Shown one piece after another: positions 28,512 to 37,800 of a stretch of DNA of 64,000 bases (positions are counted from its first letter, which is position 1; every line of letters starts with the position of its first letter). The position numbers were made by a program, and so were the translations under genes. The notes beneath the pieces were generated by a model, which did no database searches, was not told where the DNA came from, and worked only from the letters and a program-made list of their open reading frames with translations. Origin of the DNA: Chamaea fasciata (lineage: Eukaryota > Chordata > Aves > Passeriformes > Sylviidae); NCBI GenBank assembly GCA_029207755.1, contig JARCOQ010000002.1, positions 45,587,744-45,651,743 of the forward strand, in the 5' to 3' direction.

Positions 28512-28606
28512 CAGGTGATGCAAAACAAATCCATTATGTGTGGTCTCCTATGCAGACTTTCCCACATGGACTTCGTTCTCTGTCTTCGTCTCCACCTCTT
28601 ACTCAA

Positions 28607-30466
28607 CTACTTTTTGGCACTGTCCTGGTACGTGGCAGTTTTCACTGTTGTCCCTGCTACGCCCCTGTTACTGACCCGGCGTACCAGGACTTTGGAAACG
28701 GGGATTTTTGTTCTGTGCATCTCACTTTTGGCCGGGTGATGGTGTGTGACGTGATGGCTGTTACTGGCATCTGCTCCATGGCTGGCAGGATGTGAGGAAA
28801 GGTGTTTAATGCTGATGGGTATCTTGGAGTCCTTCGCTGTGCCTGAGGGTGTTTTCAGTGCGCTCACGGTCGTTATTGGAGACACGGGCTTGGAGCGTGG
28901 CACACTGGGCACCTCCTCGTTTGTAGGCCCTGCTGGTGGGTTCTCCTCTGGCTCAGCATAAAGGTCATAGAGAGCATCCCCACTGTAGCTATCCCTGGGA
29001 AGGGTTTCCTTCTGGATGCTAGTGGAACTATCTTCCTCGGGACCAGGGGTGGTGGAATCCCAGTAGCCCTCATCGCTGTTTGGGATGCCCTCGTGCTGCT
29101 CCTTTTCCCTGCTCTTCTGCTCCTCTTTGTGGTTCGGGTGAATGGCAATCTGGTGGAGGCCACCACGTTTCACCACCACCCTATTCTGGGCCCCCTCGGT
29201 ACCTCGGGTTTCCTTCAACCCCTCGGGCTTCTTTGTCCCTCCTCCGCTTCCTCCTCCTTGTGGCTGCGTCTCGTCTGTCTGTGACAGCATATCCCAGAAC
29301 TCCTGCAGGCAGGTGTCATCCACCTGGTCGGGGCTGGCCATCTCCTCCCCTCCTCCCTGGTAGGCCACCATGGTGGGGTGCTTCTTGGTGGCACCCAGCT
29401 TGCTGGGCCCGGGGGTGCTCTTCTCGCAGACGCCACTCCCGCCGCCCACATCCTCCTCATGGTCCGCAATAATATCTCCGCAGCCTGTAAGAGAGTCAAA
29501 GCTTTTCAGTGAAGTCACGTCAGCAAACATCAAACAAATACGATCAATCGATTGCTCTGAGGGTGGATCAACAGAGGAAGGGTCAGGGGCGGCTGCCGTC
29601 TCTTGACCGCTATCACAGTGAGGTTCAACAGGGGGGATAGTCGTTATTGGAATGTCACCTGTTATCGCCGCATCCTTCGCACTCCCAACCTCTCCGGCGG
29701 CCGGCTCGGGTCGCTCGCGGCTGAGCTCCTCGGGTGGCCGCACGGCGGCGGGCGGCTCCTCCCGGGCCGGGGGGCTGCTGGCCCGCGGCTCCGCGCCGCC
29801 CGCCCCGGGCTCCTCGGCCGCGGCGGGCGCCTCTCCGCTTCGCTTCTCCCGCGGCAGCTCCGGCCCGGCGTCCCCCGCGCCGCTCGGGCTCTCAGACAAA
29901 GGTTTCGGCGTCTCCTCCTTGATGCACTCCAGGCTGGCGGTCAGGGACCCCGGCATGATAAGGCCGGACGGGATATCCGAGCTTTCCCCCCTCTCGTCCT
30001 TGCCGGTTTTGTCCTTTTTGTGCCACCGCATGCTGCTGAAGATCCCCTTCAGCCCCTTCTTTTGTCTGCCGCCGGCCCGCGGCTCCGCGCCCTCCGCCTG
30101 CCTGCCGTTCTTCCTCAGCAGCGAGAAGAAGCTGTGCGACTTGGCCACCGCGCTGGCGGCGGGGCCGCCGAGGCTGCCGGCCGGCCGCTCCTGCGCCTCG
30201 CGGCTCTGCGGGTCCCCGCCGCCGCTCGGTTCCTCCTTCTTGCTGCTCTCCAGCACGGCGTCGGCCAAGCCGTCGTGCGTCCGGCTCCGCACCATCCCCG
30301 GCTTGCCGGCGCCCTTCCCCTCCCCGCCTCTGCTCCGCACCCCGAAGATGCTCGGCATGGTTCCCCCGGACTTCCTCCTCCTGAAAAGCTTGAAGGCGGT
30401 TTTGTTAATCCTCCCCGACGGCTGCTCGGCGGCCGGGGGCTCGGCACAGTCGCAGTGCGAGTCCAT
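28607..30466 (-). CDS. AMER2: AMER2, APC membrane recruitment protein 2 (complete, single coding exon)
   Basis: Intact 619-residue frame, close to the roughly 670 residues of the mammalian protein. It is a membrane-associated adaptor that binds PI(4,5)P2 and recruits the tumour suppressor APC to the plasma membrane, damping Wnt/beta-catenin signalling; it is mainly neural. Visible family landmarks: the Cys-rich start MDSHCDC; a basic stretch at about 18-45 (INKTAFKLF, then RRRKSGGTMPSIFGV); KSHSFFSLLRKNGR at 109-122; a basic block at 134-153; LTASLECIKEETP at 175-187; DRICLMFADVTSLKSFDSLT at 308-327; EFWDMLSQ at 389-396; NSDEGYWDSTTPGPEED at 463-479; DSYSGDALYDLYAEPEENP at 492-510; SKIP at 547-550, the EB1-binding SxIP type; and TKIP at 586-589. 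Residues 190-262 are Pro/Glu/Ala-rich low complexity. The ATG at 30466 has a good context (G at -3, G at +4) and matches the conserved MDxHCDC start. The frame stays open 94 codons further upstream but contains no ATG there. Identity is very secure; the start is likely. Confidence 0.96.
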   Translation of the reverse strand: MDSHCDCAEPPAAEQPSGRINKTAFKLFRRRKSGGTMPSIFGVRSRGGEGKGAGKPGMVRSRTHDGLADAVLESSKKEEPSGGGDPQSREAQERPAGSLGGPAASAVAKSHSFFSLLRKNGRQAEGAEPRAGGRQKKGLKGIFSSMRWHKKDKTGKDERGESSDIPSGLIMPGSLTASLECIKEETPKPLSESPSGAGDAGPELPREKRSGEAPAAAEEPGAGGAEPRASSPPAREEPPAAVRPPEELSRERPEPAAGEVGSAKDAAITGDIPITTIPPVEPHCDSGQETAAAPDPSSVDPPSEQSIDRICLMFADVTSLKSFDSLTGCGDIIADHEEDVGGGSGVCEKSTPGPSKLGATKKHPTMVAYQGGGEEMASPDQVDDTCLQEFWDMLSQTDETQPQGGGSGGGTKKPEGLKETRGTEGAQNRVVVKRGGLHQIAIHPNHKEEQKSREKEQHEGIPNSDEGYWDSTTPGPEEDSSTSIQKETLPRDSYSGDALYDLYAEPEENPPAGPTNEEVPSVPRSKPVSPITTVSALKTPSGTAKDSKIPISIKHLSSHPASHGADASNSHHVTHHHPAKSEMHRTKIPVSKVLVRRVSNRGVAGTTVKTATYQDSAKK

Positions 30467-30790
30467 TTCTGCCTCTGCCGCTGCTGCCGCGGCCGCCGCG
30501 GCTTCCCCTCCGCCGCGGAGCGCGGTGCAATCCCTCAGTGACAGCCCCGCCGCCGCCGCCCGCCCGTTTCCGTGGCAACCCGGCGGAGGGAGGGAAGGAG
30601 GGGGATAAGCCGCTTTCCCCCCGCCGCCGCGGGCTAGCGCCAGGCGCCCGCCGCCCGTTCGGAGCCGCCCGCGCCGCCGCAGCGCCGCCCGCCCCGCGGC
30701 CCTTACATAACGCGGCCCTTGCCCGCCGCCCCACGCCGCCTCTCCCACCCACGGCCGGGCTCTCGGGTGCCCCGGGAGGGTGCCGCGCCC
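30467..30790 (-). other. AMER2: Probable AMER2 5' leader
   Basis: Very GC-rich sequence between the candidate TATA-like element and the AMER2 ATG. It carries a GCC/GCG run directly before the ATG that would read as about nine alanines. The AMER2 frame is open back to 30748, where the first codon is GTG rather than ATG. By inference this is untranslated leader, but non-AUG initiation or an upstream exon cannot be excluded from sequence alone. The transcription start is estimated from spacing to the TATA-like box, not observed. Confidence 0.5.
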
Positions 30791-30808
30791 GGGAGGGCAG
30801 AGCTCGGC

Positions 30809-30819
30809 TTTTATTTATG
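30809..30819 (-). promoter_or_regulatory. AMER2: TATA-like box of AMER2
   Basis: On the minus strand this reads CATAAATAAAA, one mismatch from TATAAATA. It is an isolated AT island inside otherwise CG-dense DNA. It lies about 345 bases upstream of the AMER2 ATG, which would place a start near 30785-30790. An octamer-like ATGCAAAA lies just upstream at 30832-30825. Position and isolation support a core promoter; there is no transcript evidence. Confidence 0.4.
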
Positions 30820-31070
30820 AGAGCGTTTTGCATGGCCGCTGTGTCCTGCCGGTGCGGTCGCACCGCGCTCTGGACCGCGGGCATTGCGTGACTGAAGCCG
30901 TGGGCTGGGGGATGCAGCGAGGCGCTCGCAGCGCCGGCAGAAAGCGGGGGCCGGGGTCGCTGGGGGGTGGTGGCGGTCTGCAGGTGCCGGTGCACCACAC
31001 GGCAGGGACAGACGGGTGGGTAAATGGGACACACAGACCGAACCCGGTACGTAAACGCTCCCGGGGGCAG

Positions 31071-31460
31071 AGGAAAAGGATGCTAAGTTCTCCCCCCTCC
31101 CCTTGCTTTCCCATCTCCCACTTCACCAGGGGGACACGCACCGTCCCCGTGTCCCTCTTTCTCCGTACTGCCCGGGGCCACATGTGCCCACTGCCGACGA
31201 CCAGAAGGGAGCAGTGGTACAAGCTGGGGCACAGCTCAGCCTTCTCCCCAGTCACCTCCCCTGCCATGGAGGGGGAGCACGGTGGCAGCCTCCACACAAA
31301 CCTTTTCCCGGCCCCTGCATCCACTGTGCACAGTCATGGCACTCAGTCACGTCCTTGTTGAATTGCCACCAGGGTTGATGGCCAGCTGTCCAACCACATC
31401 AGGTGGCTGGTGTCACCCTGACCACGAAACTCCTAACTGGCTGCAGATCTATCCCTGGTG
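31071..31460. other. Upstream flank of AMER2, no gene seen
   Basis: Ordinary-composition DNA between the CpG island and the pentamer array. Open frames on both strands overlap one another and look like chance. It could carry proximal regulatory sites, but none is named here. Confidence 0.5.
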
Positions 31461-31640
31461 AGAACAGAGCGGAACGGAACGGAACGGAACGGAACAGAAC
31501 AGAACAGAACAGAACAGAACAGAACAGAACAGAACAGAACAGAATAGAATAGAATAGAATAGAATAGAATAGAATAGAATAGAATAGAATAGAATAGAAT
31601 AGAATAGAATAGAATAGAATAGAATAGAATAGAATAGAAT
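31461..31640. repeat. Compound pentanucleotide array (GGAAC)5-(AGAAC)9-(AGAAT)20
   Basis: Thirty-six pentamer units over 180 bases in strict order: two irregular units, five GGAAC (31471-31495), nine AGAAC (31496-31540) and twenty AGAAT (31541-31640). The right end abuts the 3' end of a CR1 LINE, whose usual tail is an ATTCTATG-type repeat, so the array probably grew from that tail. On the minus strand the units read ATTCT, GTTCT and GTTCC. The long FYSIL-type open frames here are translations of the repeat and not genes. Confidence 0.97.
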
Positions 31641-31985
31641 GGGAGGAACCTACAGCGATCATCCAGCCCAACTGCCTGACATAACAGCTTAAAGCACTCA
31701 TTAGGGGTATTGTCCAAATGCCTCTTAAACACTGACAAGACTTGGAGCATCAACCACCTCCTTAGAAAGCCTGTTTGAGTATTTACCACCCTCTCAGTAA
31801 AGAAATGCTTCCTAATGTCCAGTCTGAACCTCCCCTGGTGCAGTTTTGGATCATTCCCATGCATCCTGTCTCTGGATACCAGGAGAGAGAGCTCAACACC
31901 TCCCTCTTCACTTCCCTTTCTCAGGATGCTATGGAGAGCAGAGAGATCTCAGTCTCATTTTCTCTAAATTAGACAACCCTGGCCA
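31641..31985 (-). mobile_element. CR1 LINE, 5'-truncated 3' end
   Basis: Read on the minus strand it follows the CR1 3' end: GGGTTGTCTAA near 31975, a diverged block, then CACCAGGGGAGGTTCAGACT, GACATTAGGAAG, ACTGAGAGGGTGGT, and finally GGGCTGGATGATCGCTGTAG before the pentamer tail. The minus-strand frame holds the familiar CR1 peptide LHQGRFRLDIRKHFFTERVV. It lacks any reverse transcriptase, so it is a dead truncated copy. It lies about 0.9 kb upstream of the AMER2 promoter. The left edge of homology could reach about 32.06 kb. Confidence 0.9.
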
Positions 31986-34749
31986 CAATAACCAGCCCTG
32001 GGGTCCAGACTCCTGGAACTCTCAACTGGGTTCCTTCAGCCTGGGGCAGTGCTCTGCACCAGAGCTGCAGAGCAGACCTGCTTTCACCCAGAGCTGTAAT
32101 AGGACCTGTGCCCTGGCAGCCCAGCTGTGCCATACAGCACCAGTCTGGACTCCAAAACAGAAACACTTGTCTGGGTTTAAGCTCTAAATGCAGGTGAGTA
32201 CTACTAAAGAGAAGTCGTGTGTGGGCCCACTGGCATGGAGCTCCCTTTGAAGTCAATAAAAGACTTTGCCATTAACTTCACTGGCTGTAAGAATTAGTTG
32301 TGGGTTTGGGTGTTTTTTTAACATCATCAGACTTTCATTGCACTCTCCCATGAGAGTGAATTATCTGTTGTGAATAATTTATCTAGTGAATTTAGTCCTG
32401 TTCACATAAAAGTGCCATTTGCATTCAGAATTAGAAGTGTTCAATAAGAGCAATATCACAAGCACATTATTCAACCTACAGGTCTTTTCTGCCTTCTGGC
32501 AGAGACAGAAGAAAGGACAGATGAGGCAGAAACCAAGACATTGGCTGGAAGAAGAGGAGTGAGTTACATTTTACGGAGTACAGTTTGTAAACTTGCCCAG
32601 CACCCAGAAGCCACAGAGACAGGAGACAGACCAGAACCTTGACCCAGAGGCGCAAGTTCCTCGCCTTGACTGTGCCTCCATCAATTGTACCATGTCATGA
32701 GTTTCCCCATTACTTGGTCATATTTCTGCTCTTTACACAGTTGAAGGAAACTTGATAAAAGAGAGAGAATACCAAATGCTCCTGAGAAAATGCTAATACA
32801 AGGGCCAGGCATACTTTTGAAATTTGAAAGAACAAACCCTGATCGTCTATCTTGGGAAAAAATGGGTAAAAATGCTAACAAGTAAGACTTGGCCACCTGA
32901 CTGCAATTCTCAGTTTTTGCACTTTCATCCTGGTGCTTTGCTACATTTCACCAATCCTTTATATTTCACCAGTTCTTCTTACAAGTACTGAGTCCAATGG
33001 AAGGAGACTCAGAGATACAAAAGACAGAGGAGAGGTGACTCAATGCTTCACAGCTGTATGGAACAGACAACTTATTGTGCCTTCTTTTTGCGACAATATT
33101 TGTGGCTCTGACAGAAAGAATGGACTTTCAGCTTGTTTTTCAGCCGACTTAAAATCCAACTGTTAGTGGAGGAAAGTGACTTGAAGTCTACCTGAAATTA
33201 CTACTTGGGAAATGTTTTGACAAATTGATTTTTCTCGATACATTTGGTTTCAATACTTTTTGCACTTTAAAAAACATTATTTAAATAATCTTGAAGTACC
33301 AAAAAGGAAATGGTAAAGCACTGAATTTTGAAAGTGAAAAATTAATTATTCCCATTTTTTCTTTTGTCCTTTTGTTTTAACGTGGAGACATCTATGGATT
33401 CATCATGAAGTTATGACATGCTTTTCAGTCTCCTGAATTATGGCAGGGATTTCTTTATGGCTTCCCTTCATCTCTGTAGGTCTGAAATGGAAGTCTACTT
33501 CTGACAGTGAAAAATGTCATAACTCTGCATGCTCGGCAAGAGAGAAGAACGACTGACAGACACCATGCAAAGTGAAAACAAATGAGGAGCTCTAATTTAA
33601 AAGCACAGAGAGGCTTGGAGCCAGCAGGGAGCTCCTGATGACATGCAGACAAGGGGCAGCTGAGGCGCTGTTGATGGGACAGCTATTCCTACTGCATTCC
33701 CCCCGACCTGGCTTAGCCTGAGGGGCATCTGATGTGGTGGAAGAGCTCCCATGCTGAGCTGCATGGCACGGCCACACCAGCAGGTTTTATTCTACCTGAG
33801 GGGAATATCAAAATGGATCTGTTCTCCAAGGTGGATCTTTTTCATGTTTAGATTGAGTATGAATGAAGAAAGCCAGACAAGAAACACGATATTGAAAAAA
33901 AATATTCAACAAAGGGTAATATAAAAAATGTAGCTTTTATAGGTATACATTTTTAAATAGTGATTAAGGACTTTGTCACGAAGGCTATCCTCTCCTTGTT
34001 TCCTGAACATACCCTACAGCTATTTTGGGCTGCTTGTCAGAGATTGCTGTCACAGACTGCTGGTCCAGCACTCATCTTTTGCTCCACCACTGACCTGTGG
34101 TGTGATCCTCAGGAAGCCAGGGCTTTGCTCATTTCCGACCACGGTGCCTTCTCCAGTGACCCACGGGTGCCAGCGTCCTGTCCCAGTCTCGATCCCTAGA
34201 GAACCGCAGGGGCACCCCCACAGCTGGAGCCACCAGGTGGAACAGCAGGATGGGCGGTAATTACAAACCAGCTGCGGAGCCTCACCCTGCTTTCTCCCCA
34301 GTCATTACACCAGGCAGTGCTCTCAGCTGTCCCAAAGACTGCAGTCTGTGGCACAGAATGAATAGTGAATAACATCCTAGGTTTCATCATGTATGAATTA
34401 GTGATGAGAGTGATGGATAGCAAACCATCTTGTACCTCATTTTGACAGAAGCCCCAGTTTTTGGTATTCCAAGGCTGCCTCATGTGCTGAATGGGAGCAC
34501 TGGGCACAGGGTGACAGGACAGAAGCATTTGAACATCTCCGCAGGAGTTTTTAACTTCATGCTTAATTCCTGTGAAGCTTCAGTGACTCCAGAGTCAGGA
34601 GTAGCCCTCCCAACATAAGCAGGATATGCTCAGCTTTTAAGCCAGAAAGCTGACGGAAAACTGCCTGGTTTTTGCTGAAGTTCTTTACCTTTTTGTTGTT
34701 GTTGTTAGCATTCTCTGTGGTCATTTTTCACTCATCACATATACTATAG
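31986..34749. other. Intergenic DNA, no gene seen
   Basis: No exon or RNA gene recognised. AT-rich at about 33.2-33.4 kb. Short open frames on both strands have no family motifs. Confidence 0.55.
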
Positions 34750-34815
34750 GCTCATAGAATTGTTCAGGTCAGAAAAGACCTTTAAGACCATTGAGTACCA
34801 CTGTTAATTGTACAT
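34750..34815 (-). mobile_element. CR1 LINE 3'-end fragment
   Basis: The plus strand reads CTCATAGAATTGTTCAGG, then AGAAAAGACCTTTAAGACCA and TTGAGTACCACTGTTAA, the reverse complement of the last roughly 65 bases of a CR1 element. Strongly truncated and diverged. Confidence 0.75.
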
Positions 34816-37800
34816 AAGCATATATAATTCATGGGGCTCAAAGATGCTACATCAATTTAAAACTTGTAGGTCTTCTTCATGATCAGCAGTGAATCTAAAT
34901 CACAGAATGTGAATTGCAAGACTTTGGCTGGCACAGCGCCTGCATCTAGGCCCCAGCTGGTAATGGGAGAAAGTCAGCAGGCCTTTAGGAAGCAATGGAT
35001 AATTACCTTGCCCGGATCTAGAATTTAAGGATGAGTGCAGGGAGGCCCAGAGCAATAACGTGTCCGTAGGGAAAACAGGCCCACTACCTGAAAAGTTACT
35101 TTCAACGCAGCAGTTTCTTTTCACATGAATAGGTCTGCTACTGCTCAGTTAAACTCTTCAGTGCATTACAGTACCAGGAAATGGGAGAGGTGCTGTTTGC
35201 TGGATAACTAAATCAATGGGCTCATTAAGAGAGACATAAGTAGTGTCAGATCTCTACTGATACCTTAAAATCTGCTTAGGGAGCCACTGGGACTAGAAAG
35301 AGAGAACAGTTAAGACCAGCAAAAAATTCAGAAAAAGAAATGCGAAATTAAAGAATCCCTCTTATTTTCCATTTGAGCATTTCTTGCTGTAACACATATC
35401 AGTGGCAAGTGGGTGCTCATACAGGTAAAGGGGAAAAGTATCTGGATTTCCTACATTTGCCACTTGTTTGCATTTGTCTCCCAATGGATCAATATCCCCT
35501 AATGCAGCATATTTCGTTCTTCCCTCTCCAGCCTATTCAGCGGCAGCTAACAGCTCTTTGGGACCATTTGCTTTGTTACTTCTACGTCCGTTTTCTCAGG
35601 CCGGACCATTTTCCATATCCTTTCCTCAAACCAAACTTTCCTCAGCTGCAGTGACATAAAGACCAGAGGTGTGCAGTTCAGCATGATCAGAGCCTGGCTG
35701 ACTCTTGCTCACAGGCAGCTCAAATTTGGGGACATGTAAGGGAAAAATTTCCTAAGAGAATCTAAAAAGTGCAGTATATAGAGGGAAGACTAAAGAGTGG
35801 CACATAGAAGATGAGGGATAAAGTGAGGAAGCTCTATCAGACTGTCATCTCCACACAGGCTCACCAGAAAATGTCTGAATAACACACGGAAAACTGCCAC
35901 CAGCAAAATCTGGTATCAGTGCAAGGTACAGATAGCAAAGTTCATCGTGACTAGGAGATGTGCATGTCCCTGTTCAGTATCTCTCCAGTCTCCAGGGAGA
36001 TAGTCAACTGTCATTACTGTGTTTTATTGGCTGAAGAGCTGCAGTACTGGGAAGTGTTCATTGAGCAGAACAAGACCTGTTTCTCAAAATAGAGACCTGG
36101 ACTCTATTTTCAGAAAATTATGTCCAAACTCCACAAATTTATAGAATTTGAAAGTGCCCGCTGCAAAGCTGTGTAATTTAAGTAAACCAGAACATCCTCT
36201 AAATCTCCAAGAAACCACACCAAACAAGAGCCAAGGTACAGAATCTTGAAGAGGTAACAACCATGACCTTCCACAGCATAAATATAGAGGAAAGATGAAA
36301 ACAGCCACTGACTTTTCATGTGTTTAAACACTGGCCCAATCTAGCTGGGAAGAAATCTCATTTCATGAGCCTGGCAGACTGTGTTAGACCTGAGACCTCC
36401 TAGTGAGGACTTAATGGGAAGGAATACTTGTCCTCACTGGTAACACCCTTGCAGCAAAGGCCAACAGCTTCTCTGCACATGAAAGGAATCCTGTGGCCAC
36501 TGTGAGGTTTTCTTTTATTACTGTCCCTCAGCCCCAACACCCCTTCTGGGCGCACCTTCAGAGAGAAAAAATAGTTCAGCAAGAAACAGGTGTTTGGGTT
36601 GAACAAAACAATCATGGGGTTTTTGAAATCAAGTAAACCATCTGAACTGAGAAAGGATGAGAATACAGAAGCTCATCCAAGATTTTTGTAGAGTTTTTCT
36701 GGTCAAAACAACATTTCTGTATAAAAGACTTATATTTTGCTGTTTTAAAGAGAAGTAGGAAAACAATAGTAACCCTCCCAAAATGAAGCAAAACATGATC
36801 TAGACTCCAAAGAAAATTATTCAGTGTTTTCCAGTTCAGTCAACCAATTGAAAAACATCAAATCTCTGCATCTCTGTGTTATCCGACTGTTCTTCCCAAT
36901 GCAAAACAAAAGGATTACAGCGAAATAAGGAAACAACTGAGGAACTGAAAGAGGGGAAATATCCATCATTTGTCTTAAAGCTAAATACAAATTAGAAATG
37001 AAGGCAGTGCATGTAGTCCCCCAAGGGACAGATTTATTCTAATTAATAATATGTTAGTGCCCTAGCCCTCTGCATTAAAAAACTCAAAACCTTTTAATCC
37101 TGCTGGAACAGTATAGCTCGAACCTCTAAGAATTAACCCAGTCCAATCCCAGATTTACTTGAACTATAATTACTTGAAATGTTTAGAGTTTATTTTCTTC
37201 CATATACTGAACTGAAAAGAGGAAGGTTAAAAAATATTGCATAAATAGGGGGTTTTTTAGATGGATGTGCTGCCATTTTTCTTTGGATGTTTACAGTATC
37301 TGAGACACAATAAAATTTAAATTTTATTTTTAATCCTGCTGGTTATGTTTTTCTACTTCAAAAATAAATGAAAATAAAATCTTGGCTGTGCAGACTCAGC
37401 AGACCTGACAGACAATAGTACCACAGGAGGGATGGGTCTTCCCCACTATCTTTTAATTAAAGCCCAAACAGGAGCATAAGAAGATTAGGGGGGCCATGGG
37501 GAATACTGGGTCAGAATATGTTTTTCAAACAGTTGAGATGCAATTGAGCATGATTTTTGGAGAACTGTTCTGCTGAGACACTTAATCACATTGGGGATGC
37601 CTGAGGTTTTTCCTTACCTTTGTACTATCTCTGACCTTTCCTTTGACTTCAGCAGAAATACTTCTGATGAGTGTCAGTAGGTATAAAAGAATTGGGACCT
37701 TAATTGAAGATTCAGCCTCCCTAAATAGGATACCCAGATAGATGTGATCAATCTTTTTTTTTAAGTAAGAAATACTTATCCAATTTTCTAACAAGGCTTT

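Larger units (their letters stand above)
26870..28606 (-). other. AMER2: Probable AMER2 3' UTR
   Basis: About 1.7 kb of mostly AT-rich DNA after the AMER2 stop, without a convincing gene. On the minus strand it contains Pumilio-type TGTAAATA (27795-27788) and many short AU-rich stretches. The far limit is set by the AATAAA at 26890-26885; its real end could be different. AMER2 mRNAs in other vertebrates have long 3' UTRs, which fits. Confidence 0.5.
29650..31070. promoter_or_regulatory. CpG island over the AMER2 promoter and 5' half of its CDS
   Basis: Dense CpG dinucleotides and very high GC begin near 29.67 kb inside the AMER2 coding region and end near 31.07 kb, with ordinary composition on both sides. 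CpG islands of this size usually mark vertebrate promoters, and this one sits over the 5' end of AMER2. The long plus-strand open frames across it are by-products of GC richness. A divergent antisense transcript from the same island is possible but not shown. Confidence 0.85.

Noticed and set aside
29640..29680. A splice acceptor inside AMER2 (ATAACAG|GTGAC, AG at 29660-29659)
   Set aside because: The upstream minus-strand sequence is purine-rich with no pyrimidine tract, and the frame is intact without splicing.
29603..30608. Two plus-strand open frames of 312 and 318 codons across the CpG island
   Set aside because: They lie antisense to the recognised AMER2 coding frame, and GC-rich DNA has few stop codons. 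Their translations are Arg/Pro/Ala-rich without domains.
28607..30748. A 713-residue version of AMER2 starting at 30748
   Set aside because: The codon at 30748 is GTG, not ATG. The first in-frame ATG is at 30466, which matches the conserved start.
31399..31864. Minus-strand open frames with long FYSIL/FYSI repeats
   Set aside because: They are translations of the pentamer array and the adjoining CR1 3' end; the LHQGRFRLDIRKHFFTERVV peptide is a common CR1 artefact in birds.
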